Shown one piece after another: positions 46,288 to 55,499 of a DNA stretch of 64,000 nt (the stretch's first letter is position 1; each line of letters starts with the position of its first letter). The notes beneath the pieces were generated by a model. It was not told where the DNA came from, did no database searches, and saw nothing but the letters and a program-made list of their open reading frames with translations. Source of the stretch: Azospirillum oryzae (lineage in GTDB: Bacteria > Pseudomonadota > Alphaproteobacteria > Azospirillales > Azospirillaceae); assembly GCF_900177515.1 (NCBI RefSeq), contig NZ_FXAK01000002.1, forward strand, positions 414,001 through 478,000, given 5' to 3'. The position numbers were made by a program, and so were the translations under genes.

Positions 46288-47169
46288 GTGCCCCAGCCCA
46301 GCCCCCGCCGCCTTCCCAATCCTGTCCGGGCAGCCCTGATGGCGGCCGGCCTGTCCCTTTCCCTGCTTCCCCTCGCTGCCGCCAAGGCGTCGGCGGAGCC
46401 GGTCAAGGCGACCTACCGCGTCTTCGTCGGCGGCATCACCGCGCTCGACGTCGAAGCGATGCTGGAGGTGACCGGCGACCGTTACCGGATCGAGGTGTCG
46501 GCGGTGACCGGCGGCGCCATCGGCCGCCTGTTCAGCTGGCGCACGGATTCGCTGACAAACGGTTACGTCCGCGGCGACGACCTGCGGCCGGCCAGCCACC
46601 GCCAGACCAGCCAGCTTCGCGGCGAGCCGCGCAACGTCACCCTGACCTACGGGCCCCAGGGCGATGTCGACGCCAGCGTCACGCCGCCGCCGGAGAAGGA
46701 CGACCGCGAGCCGGTGCCGCCGGCGCTGCAGCGCGGCACCCTGGACCCGCTGAGCGCCGTGCTGGACCTGCTGTTCGCGGTCGGGGCGAGCCAAGGCTGC
46801 GACCGGTCGCTGCCGGTGTTCGACGGCCGCCGCCGCTACGACATGGTGTTCAGCGAGGTGGGGCGGCGGATCGTCGACCCGTCGCGCTATTCGGTCTTCG
46901 CCGGCGTCGCCCAGCAATGCCGGGTCACCTACAAGCCGGTCGCCGGCTATGGCCGGTCATCGCCGACCGGCCGTTTCTGGCAGCGGAGCAACCCGGCCGA
47001 CAGGCCCCCGGTCGATTTGTGGCTGGCCCCGGTCGCCGCCGGCTATCCGCCCCTGCCGGTTCGGCTGGAGACGGACAGCGATTTCGGCAGCGTGGTGGTC
47101 CACCTGACCGGCGTCACGCCGCCAGCGGCAAACCGCCGAACCGGTGCGATGCCGCCGCCGGCGCGCTGA
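46288..47169 (+). CDS. DUF3108-family exported protein
   Basis: A GTG start with CAGGAG upstream gives 293 residues. A signal peptide (ALMAAGLSLSLLPLAAAKAS, cleavage near residue 36) is followed by a beta-rich domain. That domain contains ATYRVFVGGITALDVEAMLE, the central segment DPLSAVLDLLFAVGAS and RRYDMVFSEVG, a pattern typical of DUF3108 proteins. These are periplasmic or outer-membrane-associated proteins of unknown function. Its 3' end overlaps the next minus-strand gene by 56 bp. Confidence 0.85.
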   Translation: MPQPSPRRLPNPVRAALMAAGLSLSLLPLAAAKASAEPVKATYRVFVGGITALDVEAMLEVTGDRYRIEVSAVTGGAIGRLFSWRTDSLTNGYVRGDDLRPASHRQTSQLRGEPRNVTLTYGPQGDVDASVTPPPEKDDREPVPPALQRGTLDPLSAVLDLLFAVGASQGCDRSLPVFDGRRRYDMVFSEVGRRIVDPSRYSVFAGVAQQCRVTYKPVAGYGRSSPTGRFWQRSNPADRPPVDLWLAPVAAGYPPLPVRLETDSDFGSVVVHLTGVTPPAANRRTGAMPPPAR

Positions 47170-47359
47170 CCGCGGCAGGAGACCGGGTGTCCAGAATCAG
47201 GTCGGAGGGCGTGATGCCGGCCTGCCGCAAGGCCTCCGTCAGTGCCGGGACCGACGGCCAGAGGATGCGGCTGTCGAGTTCAAGCAGCGTGCCGTCCAGC
47301 AGCGCCGCATAGCCGCCCAGTTTGCCCATATGAACGATCCGAGCCATGCGAGAAACCAT
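47114..47359 (-). CDS. Hypothetical small protein, 81 residues
   Basis: The ATG at 47359 lies 9 bp after GGAAGG and opens a protein starting MVSRMARIVHMGKLGGYAAL. The core LLDGTLLELDSRILWPSVPA and the following helix look like a structured domain; the C-terminal Ala/Pro-rich tail overlaps the DUF3108 gene antisense. It is a plausible but unproven gene. Just upstream on the same strand a short hydrophobic frame (from 47547, MMQEDALMVGPLTFIATLLL) with its own GGGGGAGG site could be a leader or a second tiny membrane protein. Confidence 0.45.
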   Translation of the reverse strand: MVSRMARIVHMGKLGGYAALLDGTLLELDSRILWPSVPALTEALRQAGITPSDLILDTRSPAAVSAPAAASHRFGGLPLAA

Positions 47360-48331
47360 GGTGGAGTTCCTTCCCATCGGCCACCGCCGTGACGCCGGCC
47401 GGGCGGCGGCATGACGCGCCGCCGCCCGACCCGCACCCGGCAGGTTCTTGATTGCTTGTTGTGCCTGCCGGTTGCGGCCAGCGTCAGCAGCAGGAGGGTG
47501 GCGATGAAGGTCAGCGGACCGACCATCAGGGCATCCTCCTGCATCATGGCGCGTCCTCCCCCGGATCGACGTCCTGCCGCCCGGCGGAACCGGATCGACC
47601 CTAACAGTTTAGGGGCTTTAGCGAGCCGGTACGCGGGTCCTGAGGGATACCCCTGCTGTCCAAAGGGATAGTATCAGTGTATGCGACCGTCGGTGCCGCG
47701 TCCTGTACCGGCCGCGGTCCGGTTGGGGGGCGAGTTCACAAGAGGCGGCACTGCGCCTTCCTCCCAAGGATGGGGGAATTGCGCGCCGGCTTGCCGACCA
47801 TTGGAAAGGTGGATGTGCCCCGAATTTCTCCATCGGCGCACCAATGGACCGTGCGCCATTGGTGCACGCTGAACACTTCAATCATTCGGGAAATTCAATG
47901 GCTTGGCACCTGCCAAGCAAGGTGGCGGAGGGGATGTCCGAAAATCCCCTATTAGATACAGCGCCTTAGACAAGCAACCACTTCAAAACCCATCATTCTA
48001 CCCAACATCGTCTTCCCGATCGTCAGCGACGGCCAGCGAAGAATCAATGCGACTCGGGGCGTCCTCCAACCTGTCGCATTTCCTCTCGTGCAGCCTGTCG
48101 CCGATCAACTCCCACAGCGCGTCGCACAGCACTTCGACTTCCAAATACCCAACCAACGAAGCACACATTCATATTCGCATAACAATGCAACTGGGAACGT
48201 CAATAGAAGAACCACTATACAGACAGCAGAAATCACATTTTGTTTCGCCCTTATTTCCCAAAAATGTAATTTCAGGCACCGCTTCGTAGTGTTTTCACTT
48301 GATGCCCTCCGCCTGAAGGGTAACGCTGAAT
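47360..48331. other. Gene-poor stretch up to the IS21 element
   Basis: Nearly 1 kb without a convincing gene. It contains a possible short hydrophobic frame (47547 leftwards), a strong hairpin near 47403-47430 and a 10-bp inverted repeat GCACCAATGG/CCATTGGTGC at 47838-47865. It also includes the left end of the integrative element at 47918. From about 47940 to 48330 the DNA is clearly more AT-rich than the rest of the window. Confidence 0.5.
47918..47936. repeat. Left attachment-site repeat of the islet
   Basis: CAAGGTGGCGGAGGGGATG matches exactly the tRNA-Ser 3' end copy at 52884-52902 and marks the distal junction of the element. Confidence 0.8.
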
Positions 48332-48447
48332 TGTGCATCGGCCTGCAACACTGGGCCAGTTTCAGGGGTGATCGGCGTCCAATAACCAGCCACCCCTGAT
48401 CTGGCAGACTACCACCCTGGGTTTGGACGACAGGGTGGCGGACAGGG

Positions 48448-49968
48448 ATGTTGACGGTGGAGACGATCGCACGGATACGACGCGAGCACGCGAAGGGGAA
48501 AAGCATCCGGGCCATTGCCCGGTCGCTGAAGGTGTCGCGGGAGACGGTGACGAAATACCTGCGCTCGGGCGAGACGGCGCCGCGCTACGAGCGCCAGCAC
48601 CAGCCGCTTCCGAAGTTGTCCGGGTTCCAGGAGGAGCTGGAACGGCTGATCACGGAGAACGAGCGGCGGCCAGCCCGCGACCGGCTCGACTACCTGGGGC
48701 TCTTCGGACGGCTGAAGGATGCCGGGTTCCAGGGCGGCTACGACACGGTGCGGCGCTACATCAAGCGCTTCAAGCAGCGCCAGCCGCCGAGTGGGCCGGT
48801 GAACGCCTACGTTCCGCTCACCTTTGCCCCGGCCGAGGCGTACCAGTTCGACTGGGCGGAAGAGTGGATCATCCTGGACGGCGTGACGACCAAGGTGCAG
48901 GTGGCCCATGCCCGCCTGTGCCACAGCCGCATGCCGTTTGTGGCGGTCTACCCGCGCCAGACCCAGGAGATGGTGTTCGACGCCCACGCCCGTGCCGCGG
49001 CCTTCTACGGCGGCCTGTGCGAGCGCGGCATCTACGACAACATGAAGACGGCGGTGGACGCCGTATTTGTCGGCAAAGAGCGCCGCTTCAACCGCCGCTT
49101 CGCCCAGATGTGCTCGCATTACCTGGTCGAGCCGGTGGCCTGCACCCCGGCTTCGGGCTGGGAAAAGGGCCAGGTCGAGAACCAGGTCGGCACCTTGCGC
49201 CAGCGGCTGTTCACGCCGCGGCTGCGGGCCAAGACGCTGGAAGAGGTGAACGAACGCCTGCACGACGAGGTGATCGTCTGGGCCCAACAGACGCCGCATC
49301 CAGAGGATAGGAGCCGGACGGTGTGGGAGGTGTTCCAGGCGGAGCGGCCGGCGCTGATCACCGTGAGCGATCCTTTCGACGGCTTCCACGAGGCCACGCT
49401 CAGCGTCTCGAAAACCTGCCTGATCCACTTTGACCGCAACCGCTACAGCGTGGCCGCGATCGCCGCCGGCAAGCCGGTGCAGGTCCGCGCCTACGCGACA
49501 CGGATCGTGGTGTGGTTCAACGGCGCGATCGTCGCCGAGCACCCACGAGCTTTCGGGCACGGCCACACGCGGTACAATCCGCTGCACTACCTGCCGGTTC
49601 TCGTCCGCAAGCCGGGGGCGCTGCGCAACGGGGCGCCGTTCCGGGACTGGGATTTGCCGCCAGCCCTGGCGACGGTGCGGACCCGCCTGGGCCGCGGCGA
49701 CGACGCTGACCGGCAGTTCGTTGGCGTGCTCGCCGCCATCCTCACCGATGGCCTGGAGGCGGTGGAGGTCGCCTGCCGCGAGGCACTGGCGAGCGGTACG
49801 CACAGCCGGGACGTGATCCTGAACATCCTCGCCCGGCGCCACGACGTCACACCGGCACCGGCCATGGCGGTGCCGACGGCGTTGACGCTGTCCATTGAGC
49901 CGGCCGCCGACTGCGGGCGCTACGACCGCCTGCGCGCGGTGCGGGAGGGCTGCCATGGAACGGCATGA
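48448..49968 (+). CDS. istA: IS21-family transposase IstA
   Basis: The 506-residue transposase has an N-terminal helix-turn-helix ([20 protein letters not shown], then [12 protein letters not shown]) and a DDE integrase core with D135 (QFDWAEEW), D197 (IYDNMK) and E244 (KGQVENQVG). The C-terminal beta-barrel region follows. The frame is intact and the length is normal for the family, so the element could be active. The stop overlaps the istB start by 14 bp. Confidence 0.96.
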   Translation: MLTVETIARIRREHAKGKSIRAIARSLKVSRETVTKYLRSGETAPRYERQHQPLPKLSGFQEELERLITENERRPARDRLDYLGLFGRLKDAGFQGGYDTVRRYIKRFKQRQPPSGPVNAYVPLTFAPAEAYQFDWAEEWIILDGVTTKVQVAHARLCHSRMPFVAVYPRQTQEMVFDAHARAAAFYGGLCERGIYDNMKTAVDAVFVGKERRFNRRFAQMCSHYLVEPVACTPASGWEKGQVENQVGTLRQRLFTPRLRAKTLEEVNERLHDEVIVWAQQTPHPEDRSRTVWEVFQAERPALITVSDPFDGFHEATLSVSKTCLIHFDRNRYSVAAIAAGKPVQVRAYATRIVVWFNGAIVAEHPRAFGHGHTRYNPLHYLPVLVRKPGALRNGAPFRDWDLPPALATVRTRLGRGDDADRQFVGVLAAILTDGLEAVEVACREALASGTHSRDVILNILARRHDVTPAPAMAVPTALTLSIEPAADCGRYDRLRAVREGCHGTA

Positions 49969-50686
49969 GCTGATGGCGATGATGGCCGAGCTCAGCCTGG
50001 CCGGCATGCGTGCCGCCTACGACGAGGTAATGAGCGATGGACTGAAGCGGCAGCGCACCGTCCAGCAGATCCTGGGCGACCTGCTGGCGGCGGAGCGGGC
50101 GGAGAAGCAGGCGCGCTCGATCCGCTACCAACTCGGCGCCGCCAAGCTGCCTCTGGCCAAGACGCTGGCCGAGTTCGACTTCACCGCCAGTCCCCTCAAC
50201 GAGGGGCTGGTGCGCGACCTGCACGATGGCGGCTTTCTGGAAACCCAGCGCAACGCCGTGTTCATCGGGGGAACCGGGACCGGCAAGACGCACATGTGCA
50301 TCGCCATCACGGCCAACTGCGTGCGCCGCGGCGCCCGTGCCCGGTTCTTCAACGTCATCGACCTGGTGAACCGGTTGGAGGCCGAAGCCCGGACCGGGCA
50401 GGCGGGCAAGCTCGCTGACCAGTTGACCCGCGTTGATCTCGTGGTGCTGGACGAACTCGGCTACCTGCCGTTCTCCCAGAGTGGCGGCCAACTGCTGTTC
50501 CACGCGCTCAGCCAGTTGTACTCGCGGACCTCGGTGTTGATCACCACCAACTTGAGCTTCGCTGAATGGCCGACGGTGTTCGCTGGCGACGCCAAGATGA
50601 CCACCGCTTTGCTCGACCGGCTGACGCATCACTGCGACATCCTGGAAACCGGCAACGAGAGCTGGCGGTTCAAGAACCGCTCCTGA
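49955..50686 (+). CDS. istB: IS21-family helper ATPase IstB
   Basis: The 243-residue AAA+ ATPase assists IstA in target selection. It carries a Walker A motif ([12 protein letters not shown]), Walker B ([12 protein letters not shown]) and sensor [12 protein letters not shown]. The ATG at 49955 overlaps the end of istA, as usual in this family. The frame is intact. Confidence 0.96.
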   Translation: MERHELMAMMAELSLAGMRAAYDEVMSDGLKRQRTVQQILGDLLAAERAEKQARSIRYQLGAAKLPLAKTLAEFDFTASPLNEGLVRDLHDGGFLETQRNAVFIGGTGTGKTHMCIAITANCVRRGARARFFNVIDLVNRLEAEARTGQAGKLADQLTRVDLVVLDELGYLPFSQSGGQLLFHALSQLYSRTSVLITTNLSFAEWPTVFAGDAKMTTALLDRLTHHCDILETGNESWRFKNRS

Positions 50687-50876
50687 TCCAAAGCCTTCCC
50701 CCTATCCGTTGCCCAGGGGGGCCCACAGGCCCCTCCCACGCGCGCCGCTGCGTCAGCCATAAGGGCACTCCGCGGCGCGCGCGGGACCCTCCCGTGGACT
50801 CCCTGGACAACAGGTTCTGCAACCGCAAGCGTGGCTGGAAATTGCAAGCCGATGCCGGCTGGAATTTGGAAGCCGA

Positions 50877-51140
50877 TTGACAGCAGCCGCAGTTGCGACT
50901 CTACCCGTGGTCGCCATCACCACATCCACTCCTTCCGATCCTATACGCGAAGAACTCATGGCGATGTTCAACGAGTTGCCTCCAGAGGATACGGCGCATG
51001 TTGCTCGACTGGCCTGGGCTATGGCGAACCGGGACGTCGACGGAATGCTCAATGAAGCCGATGCACTCGGACTCAGGGAACCGGTGGAGGCCGACATCCA
51101 TGCAGACCCCGAACGGTACGCTCACGGAGGTGCAGCATGA
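50877..51140 (+). CDS. Small islet protein with 5' end cut by the IS21 element
   Basis: The frame runs out of the IS right end without an ATG; the first in-frame codons are a TTG inside the IS tip and a GTG at residue 11. The sequence TAAAVATLPVVAITTSTPSD reads like the second half of a Tat-type signal, and the remainder MAMFNELPPEDTAHVARLAW with VDGMLNEADALGL is helical. The downstream gene has the same layout with an intact MIDRRSMLAG start, so the two are paralogues and this one has probably lost its first 10 or so codons to the insertion. Its stop overlaps the next start by ATGA. Whether it is still expressed is unclear. Confidence 0.6.
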   Translation: MTAAAVATLPVVAITTSTPSDPIREELMAMFNELPPEDTAHVARLAWAMANRDVDGMLNEADALGLREPVEADIHADPERYAHGGAA

Positions 51141-51418
51141 TCGATCGTCGATCTATGTTGGCCGGCACTGCGGCGACCGTTGCCGTTGCCGCCCTGCCCA
51201 CCACGGCATCGGTTACGTCTAGAATGACCGATCCCGACATGGCCGAGTTCGCTGCAGACCTCCAAGCGGCGCCTCTACCCGTGCGCATCGCCATCGGGCA
51301 GTTGATGCGGGGTATGGTGACCGGCGATCCGGACATGATGCTCACCGCTGCCGACAAGCTGGATTGTCGAGGTGAGGTAGAGGCGTACATCGAGCGAAGA
51401 GGAAGCCGACTCGCCTGA
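51137..51418 (+). CDS. Small exported or helical islet protein, 93 residues
   Basis: The protein starts MIDRRSMLAGTAATVAVAAL, a twin-arginine-like signal, followed by a helical domain (ADLQAAPLPVRIAIGQLMRG, then GDPDMMLTAADKLDCRGEVE). It is a paralogue of the preceding truncated gene and starts within an ATGA overlap with it. I do not recognise the family. The pair is the only cargo of the islet apart from the IS and the integrase. Confidence 0.65.
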   Translation: MIDRRSMLAGTAATVAVAALPTTASVTSRMTDPDMAEFAADLQAAPLPVRIAIGQLMRGMVTGDPDMMLTAADKLDCRGEVEAYIERRGSRLA

Positions 51419-51475
51419 CCTGTACCAGGGGAGGGCCACCGCGCCCTCCCACCTGACCGCTTCTGAACCGGCCCG

Positions 51476-52663
51476 TCATCCGGAGAGGAAAGCGGCCCAC
51501 CCTTCCATCAACGCCCGCCGCTTTTCGAACAGGTCGCCGCGCTGATAGGCGGCCACCACCTTGTCGCCCTGGGTGTGCGCGAGTGCCGCTTCGGCCACTT
51601 CATGCGGCGCCGACGTGCATTCTGCCGCCCAGGTGCGAAAGGTAGAGCGGAACCCGTGCGGCGTCGCGTCCACCTTCATGCGGCGCAGAACCATCGCCAT
51701 CGACATGTTGGACAACGGCTTTCCGGTCGTCATCCCCTCGAAAACGAATTCGCCTCGCTGGATCGCCGCCATCTTCTTCAGCAGCGCCAGCGCGGGATCC
51801 GTCAGCGGAACGCGGTGGGTGACGCCCGCCTTCATCCGCTCCCCTGGAATGGTCCAGGTGCGGGCGCCAAGGTCGATCTCCGACCATTTGGCGCCCAGCG
51901 CCTCGCCGGTCCGCGCCGCGGTGAGGATCGTGAACTCCAGCGCCCGCGCGCTGGCGCCGTCCTGGACCTGGAGGCGTGGCCAAAGGGCCGGCATATCCGA
52001 ATAGGGCACGCTCGCATGGTGCTCGACCTTGGCGACCGCCGCCTTCGCCGGAAGGATCAGATCCAGGTGCCCTTTCCAGCGGGCAGGGTTCTCGCCGCTG
52101 CGCAGACCGGTCACCTTCGCGAAATCGAGCACCGATTCGATTCTCCCCCGGAGCCGGCTCGCCGTCTCGGTCTTCGTGGTCCAGATCGGTTGCAGCACCT
52201 GCAGGACGAGGGTCGTGTCGATGGCCGCCACGGGCAAGGCACCCAGCGTCGGGAAGGCATAGGTCTCCAGTGTCGCAACCCATTGGGCGCCGTGCTTGGC
52301 GTTCTTCCAGCCGGCCTTCATGGAGGCGATGTAGTCGACCGCGCATTCCTTGAAGGTCGCGGCCTTCGCGGTTTCCTGCAACTGAGCGGCCGCTTGCGCC
52401 TTGCGGGCTTCCAGCGGATCGACGCCGGCCGCCACCAGCTTCTTCGCCTCTATCGCCTTATCACGGGCCTGCGCCAAGCTGACCACGATCGCGCTGCCAA
52501 GCCCCATGTCGCGGCGCCGGCTACCCATGGCAAAGCGATAGATCCAAGACCGGGCGCCCGATGCGGTCACTTGCAGGTACAGGCCGTTCCCATCGGCGAA
52601 CAGCCCAGGCGTCTTGATCGTCTCAACCTTCCGAGCTGTGAGCCCAGCGGCCTTTCGCGGCAT
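51476..52663 (-). CDS. int: P4-type tyrosine recombinase (islet integrase)
   Basis: The 395-residue integrase has the N-terminal DUF4102 arm-binding domain (LTARKVETIKTPGLFADGNG, then LYLQVTASGARSWIYRF), a core-binding domain and the catalytic domain. Catalytic residues are R251 (TAARTGEAL), H336 and R339 (PHGFRSTFR), H363 (LAHTQGD) and nucleophile Y373 (VVAAYQRGD). The start at 52663 gives the usual length. It is adjacent to tRNA-Ser, whose 3' end forms the attachment repeat, as expected for this family. Confidence 0.94.
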   Translation of the reverse strand: MPRKAAGLTARKVETIKTPGLFADGNGLYLQVTASGARSWIYRFAMGSRRRDMGLGSAIVVSLAQARDKAIEAKKLVAAGVDPLEARKAQAAAQLQETAKAATFKECAVDYIASMKAGWKNAKHGAQWVATLETYAFPTLGALPVAAIDTTLVLQVLQPIWTTKTETASRLRGRIESVLDFAKVTGLRSGENPARWKGHLDLILPAKAAVAKVEHHASVPYSDMPALWPRLQVQDGASARALEFTILTAARTGEALGAKWSEIDLGARTWTIPGERMKAGVTHRVPLTDPALALLKKMAAIQRGEFVFEGMTTGKPLSNMSMAMVLRRMKVDATPHGFRSTFRTWAAECTSAPHEVAEAALAHTQGDKVVAAYQRGDLFEKRRALMEGWAAFLSG

Positions 52664-52883
52664 TCCTACGCTCCGAATCAGCAGGCCCCGTTGATGGGTG
52701 CCGGATGATGGGTGCGGGTGTCCAAAGCCGTTCGGCATGATGGGCGGGACCGCTACCCACTAACGGACCCATCATCGGAACGCAGATTCCGGCGGTCAAC
52801 GGCGAGCCGCAGCGGATTTCCCATTTAATTGGGAGCGTTGATTTCGTTGGGATTTTCGAAGCGCGGCGAAGCGGCGCGAGTGC

Positions 52884-52902
52884 CAAGGTGGCGGAGGGGA
52901 TG
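52884..52902. repeat. Right attachment-site repeat at the tRNA-Ser 3' end
   Basis: This copy of CAAGGTGGCGGAGGGGATG covers the last 14 nt of tRNA-Ser including CCA plus 5 nt beyond it, and marks the junction proximal to the integrase. Confidence 0.8.
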
Positions 52903-52981
52903 GGATTCGAACCCACGATAGGGCTTTAAACCCTATGACGGTTTAGCAAACCGTTGCCTTCAGCCACTCGGCCACCCCTCC
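52889..52981 (-). tRNA. tRNA-Ser (anticodon GCT)
   Basis: The 93-nt minus-strand sequence folds as a long-variable-arm tRNA. Acceptor GGAGGGG pairs with CCCCTCC, the discriminator is G and CCA is encoded. The anticodon arm is ACGGT-TTGCTAA-ACCGT (anticodon GCT), the variable arm includes ATAGGG/CCCTAT, and the T arm has GTGGG-TTCGAAT-CCCAT. The gene is intact and its 3' end is the islet attachment site. Confidence 0.95.
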
Positions 52982-53263
52982 AGCCAGTGCGGTTGCCCGT
53001 GGGGCACCGCTGGCGTGGGGAGCGTTCTAACGGCCGGCCGTAGCCTTGTCAACGCTTACGGACACACAAATCCGCTTTTCCCGAAAATCGACAGAGAAGG
53101 ACAAATCTGTATAAAATTTTAGGTACTTTTTAACGGAAGGCGGATATGATGCCACCATGAGCAATAAAAAGCCTGGGTGACGCACAACTCGGTCGCGCGG
53201 GGGTATCGCGAAGGCCCGCCCCGCCGGACAGTGACGCCGCACCCCGTCGCCGTGGAGGATGCC

Positions 53264-53500
53264 ATGACCCTGTCACGCCGTTGCGCCGAAACGCTGATCG
53301 ACCTTGTCGAGATCAAGCTGAGCTGCCTGGAGATCACCGACCGCGAGGACCAGCGCGAAAAGGAACTGCTGCAGCGCTGCGTCCAGGAACTGAACGCCGA
53401 GCTGCGCGGGGAAAACGGTGCGCTCGCCAATTTCGCGGCCCCCAAGCGCCGCGGCCGGCGGCCCAAACATCTGCAGTTTCACGAACTGCACGTCGCCTGA
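53264..53500 (+). CDS. Hypothetical protein, 78 residues
   Basis: The ATG at 53264 follows GTGGAGG and opens a protein that is mostly one or two charged helices (ETLIDLVEIKLSCLEITDRE) with a basic, RRGRRPK-containing C-terminus. It could bind nucleic acid or a partner, but no family is recognised. It lies in the region between tRNA-Ser and the histidine kinase, convergent with the latter. The 280 bp before it are AT-rich with no gene. Confidence 0.65.
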   Translation: MTLSRRCAETLIDLVEIKLSCLEITDREDQREKELLQRCVQELNAELRGENGALANFAAPKRRGRRPKHLQFHELHVA

Positions 53501-53555
53501 TCCACCCGTGGCCTGATCCACCGCCACCCGCCGCCTGACCGGCCGCGAAACCGCC

Positions 53556-55334
53556 TCAGCCCAATGCCGGCTCCTCCGCCAGGGCCGGCTGCATGGCCGG
53601 CGCCTCGCGCGGCAGCAGGATGGTGAAGCGGGTGCCCTGCCCCGGCCAGGACTGCACCGACACGGTGCCGCCCAGCGGACCGGTGACGGTGTTGAACACG
53701 ATGTGCAGCCCAAGACCCGACCCGCCCTGCCCGCGCTTGGTGGTGAAGAAGGGGTCGAAGACCTTCGACAGATGCTCCGGCGCGATGCCGGCGCCGTCGT
53801 CGATGAAGTCGATCCGCACCTTGTCGGACCCGTCCGGCTGGGCGGTGATCCTGATCGTGCCGGACGGCGTCTCCGACAGGCGCTCGCCGTCGCCATAGGC
53901 GTGGACGACGGCGTTGATCACCAGATTGGTCAGCACCTGCCCCAGCGCGCCGGGGAAACTGTCCATCGTCAGCTCGTCGTCGCACTCTACCGCCACCTTC
54001 AGGTTGGTGCGCTTCAGACGGGGCCGCAGCGAGAACAGCAGTTCGCGGATATAGCTGCCCAACTCGAACACCCGCCGGTCGCCGGAGGACTGGTCGACCG
54101 CCACCTGCTTGAAGCTCTGCACCAGCGACGCCGCGCGGTCCATGTTGGCCATCAGCAGGCGGCTGCTCTCGCTCAACCCATCCAGGAACTCCAGGAAATC
54201 CGAACGCCGCAACGTGTTGCCGGCGAAGCGCTCGCGCAGGGCCTGTGCCTGTTCGCCGATGTGGCTGGCGGCGGTCAGGCCGATGCCGATGGGCGTGTTG
54301 ATCTCGTGCGCCACCCCCGCCACCAGCTGGCCCAACGACGCCATGGTTTCGGCCTGGATCAGGCTTTCCTGCGCCTCGCGCAGGTCGGCCAGCGCCTGTT
54401 CGGCCTCCTCCCTGGCCTGGTTCATCGCCGACTCGGCGACCTTGCGGTCGGTGATGTCGTAGAGCCAGGTCAGCAGCGCCGATTCGCCGTCCAGTTCGAT
54501 GCTGTTCCATGAGGACAGCACCCAGACGATGCTGCCGTCCGGCCGGCGGAAGCGGATCTCGGCATTGCGGAAGGCGCCCTCGCGGTCGAACCGGGCGATC
54601 AGCGCCTCGCGGTCGGCGGGGTCGGCATAGAGGTCCGCCACCGGCGACCGCATCAACTCCGACCGGCCGCGCCCCATCAGCCGCGCCGACTGGGCGTTGC
54701 AGAACAGCCAGCGGCCGTCGCGGGTGGTGACGTTCACGGCGATGGGCGCCGCCTCCATGATCTTCAGCAGCCGTTCCTCGCTGGCGCGCAGGCGCTCCTC
54801 CTGCCGGCGGGCCTCGGTGATGTCGGTCATGATGCCGGCATAGCGCACCGCCCGGCCGCTCTTGTCGCGGAAGGCGCGGCCCTTGGCGGCGATCCACACC
54901 CAGCCGCCGGCCTCGTGGCGCAGGCGGTAGGAATAGGCGTAGGCCGAGGTCTCCCCCGCCAGATGCGAGGCGATGTGGGCCAGCACCCGGTCGCGGTCCT
55001 CCGGATGCAGCCGCCGTTCCCAGAAATCGGGCGGCATGGCCGGCCGGCTGCGAAAGCCCAGCATGCGCGGGAAGGTGTCCGACCACCAGCAGGTGCCGGC
55101 CACCAGATCGGCGTCCCACACGGCGGCCCCGGTCGCCTCCAGCGCCATTTCCAGCCGCTCGCCGATCTCCGGTTCATGGAGGAGCGGCGCCGCGACCTTG
55201 CCGGACCCGGTGCCCGAACCAATACCCGGCGGACGGGCGGCCGTCCGGCGCCCGGCATACCGGCCCAGCAGCACCCCGAGCAGACCGCCGGCCGCACCAG
55301 CCGCCAGCGCCATCATCACCGGCTCCGCCGCCAT
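53556..55334 (-). CDS. PAS-domain sensor histidine kinase
   Basis: The 592-residue protein has one N-terminal membrane helix (about residues 5-24) and two PAS domains with PAC motifs (about 60-175 and 183-297). A coiled-coil linker, a HisKA-like dimerisation domain with H343 (VAHEINTPIGIGLTAASHIG) and a HATPase_c domain follow. The ATPase domain has NLVINAVVHAYGD, FIDDGAGIAPEHL and GGSGLGLHIVFNTV. The HEINTPIG phosphorylation box is that of the NtrB/DctB-like group. The start at 55334 follows GGAGGAACC. No response regulator gene is adjacent, so it is an orphan kinase with a cytoplasmic sensor of unknown ligand. Confidence 0.92.
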   Translation of the reverse strand: MAAEPVMMALAAGAAGGLLGVLLGRYAGRRTAARPPGIGSGTGSGKVAAPLLHEPEIGERLEMALEATGAAVWDADLVAGTCWWSDTFPRMLGFRSRPAMPPDFWERRLHPEDRDRVLAHIASHLAGETSAYAYSYRLRHEAGGWVWIAAKGRAFRDKSGRAVRYAGIMTDITEARRQEERLRASEERLLKIMEAAPIAVNVTTRDGRWLFCNAQSARLMGRGRSELMRSPVADLYADPADREALIARFDREGAFRNAEIRFRRPDGSIVWVLSSWNSIELDGESALLTWLYDITDRKVAESAMNQAREEAEQALADLREAQESLIQAETMASLGQLVAGVAHEINTPIGIGLTAASHIGEQAQALRERFAGNTLRRSDFLEFLDGLSESSRLLMANMDRAASLVQSFKQVAVDQSSGDRRVFELGSYIRELLFSLRPRLKRTNLKVAVECDDELTMDSFPGALGQVLTNLVINAVVHAYGDGERLSETPSGTIRITAQPDGSDKVRIDFIDDGAGIAPEHLSKVFDPFFTTKRGQGGSGLGLHIVFNTVTGPLGGTVSVQSWPGQGTRFTILLPREAPAMQPALAEEPALG

Positions 55335-55419
55335 GGTTCCTCCACCGTTTCCAGCACTGTGGCGACGGAAACCGGGAAAATTCAACTGCGGCTTTACCGT
55401 ACAGACGGACGATACCCAA

Positions 55420-55455
55420 GAAAAAAGCCCCTCCGCCGGACGGAGAGGCTTTCTT
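55420..55455 (-). terminator. Terminator of gatB
   Basis: Arms 55425-55435 and 55441-55451 form an 11-bp stem with one mismatch around a 5-nt loop, followed leftwards by six T. It lies about 45 bp after the gatB stop and upstream of the kinase gene. Confidence 0.75.
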
Positions 55456-55499
55456 TCGGACAGGGCGGCGATTTCGCCCCGCCAACAGGCTGTGGCCGC

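Larger units (their letters stand above)
48332..50882 (+). mobile_element. IS21-family insertion sequence
   Basis: The element of about 2551 bp carries istA and istB. Its ends begin TGT and finish ACA. Each end holds two copies of a subterminal repeat: ATCGGCCTGCAA (about 48337) and ATCGGCGTCCAA (48371) on the left, and TTGCAAGCCGAT (50842) and TTGGAAGCCGAT (50866) on the right, as is typical of IS21 relatives. No matching target duplication is evident in the flanks, which may reflect age or a small error in the end assignment. Confidence 0.85.
47918..52902. mobile_element. Small integrative element (genomic islet) at tRNA-Ser
   Basis: A 19-bp exact direct repeat, CAAGGTGGCGGAGGGGATG, occurs at 47918-47936 and at 52884-52902. 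The right copy covers the 3' end of tRNA-Ser(GCT). Between them lie a P4-type tyrosine recombinase next to the tRNA, two small paralogous genes, an IS21-family insertion and an AT-rich left segment. This is the classic structure of an element integrated at a tRNA 3' end. At just under 5 kb, including the 2.55-kb IS, it is very small and carries no recognisable cargo or transfer genes, so it may be a deletion remnant. Confidence 0.8.

Noticed and set aside
47998-48168. 56-codon minus-strand frame in the AT-rich islet segment
   Set aside because: The product looks plausible but has no ribosome site and no recognised relatives; mentioned only as a possible remnant.
48323-50890. Target-site duplication of the IS21 element
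   Set aside because: The bases flanking 48332 and 50882 do not match over 4-8 bp, so no duplication is claimed.
53150-53182. Tiny leader peptide MSNKKPG before the 78-residue protein
   Set aside because: Seven codons with weak start signals are not enough to support a feature.
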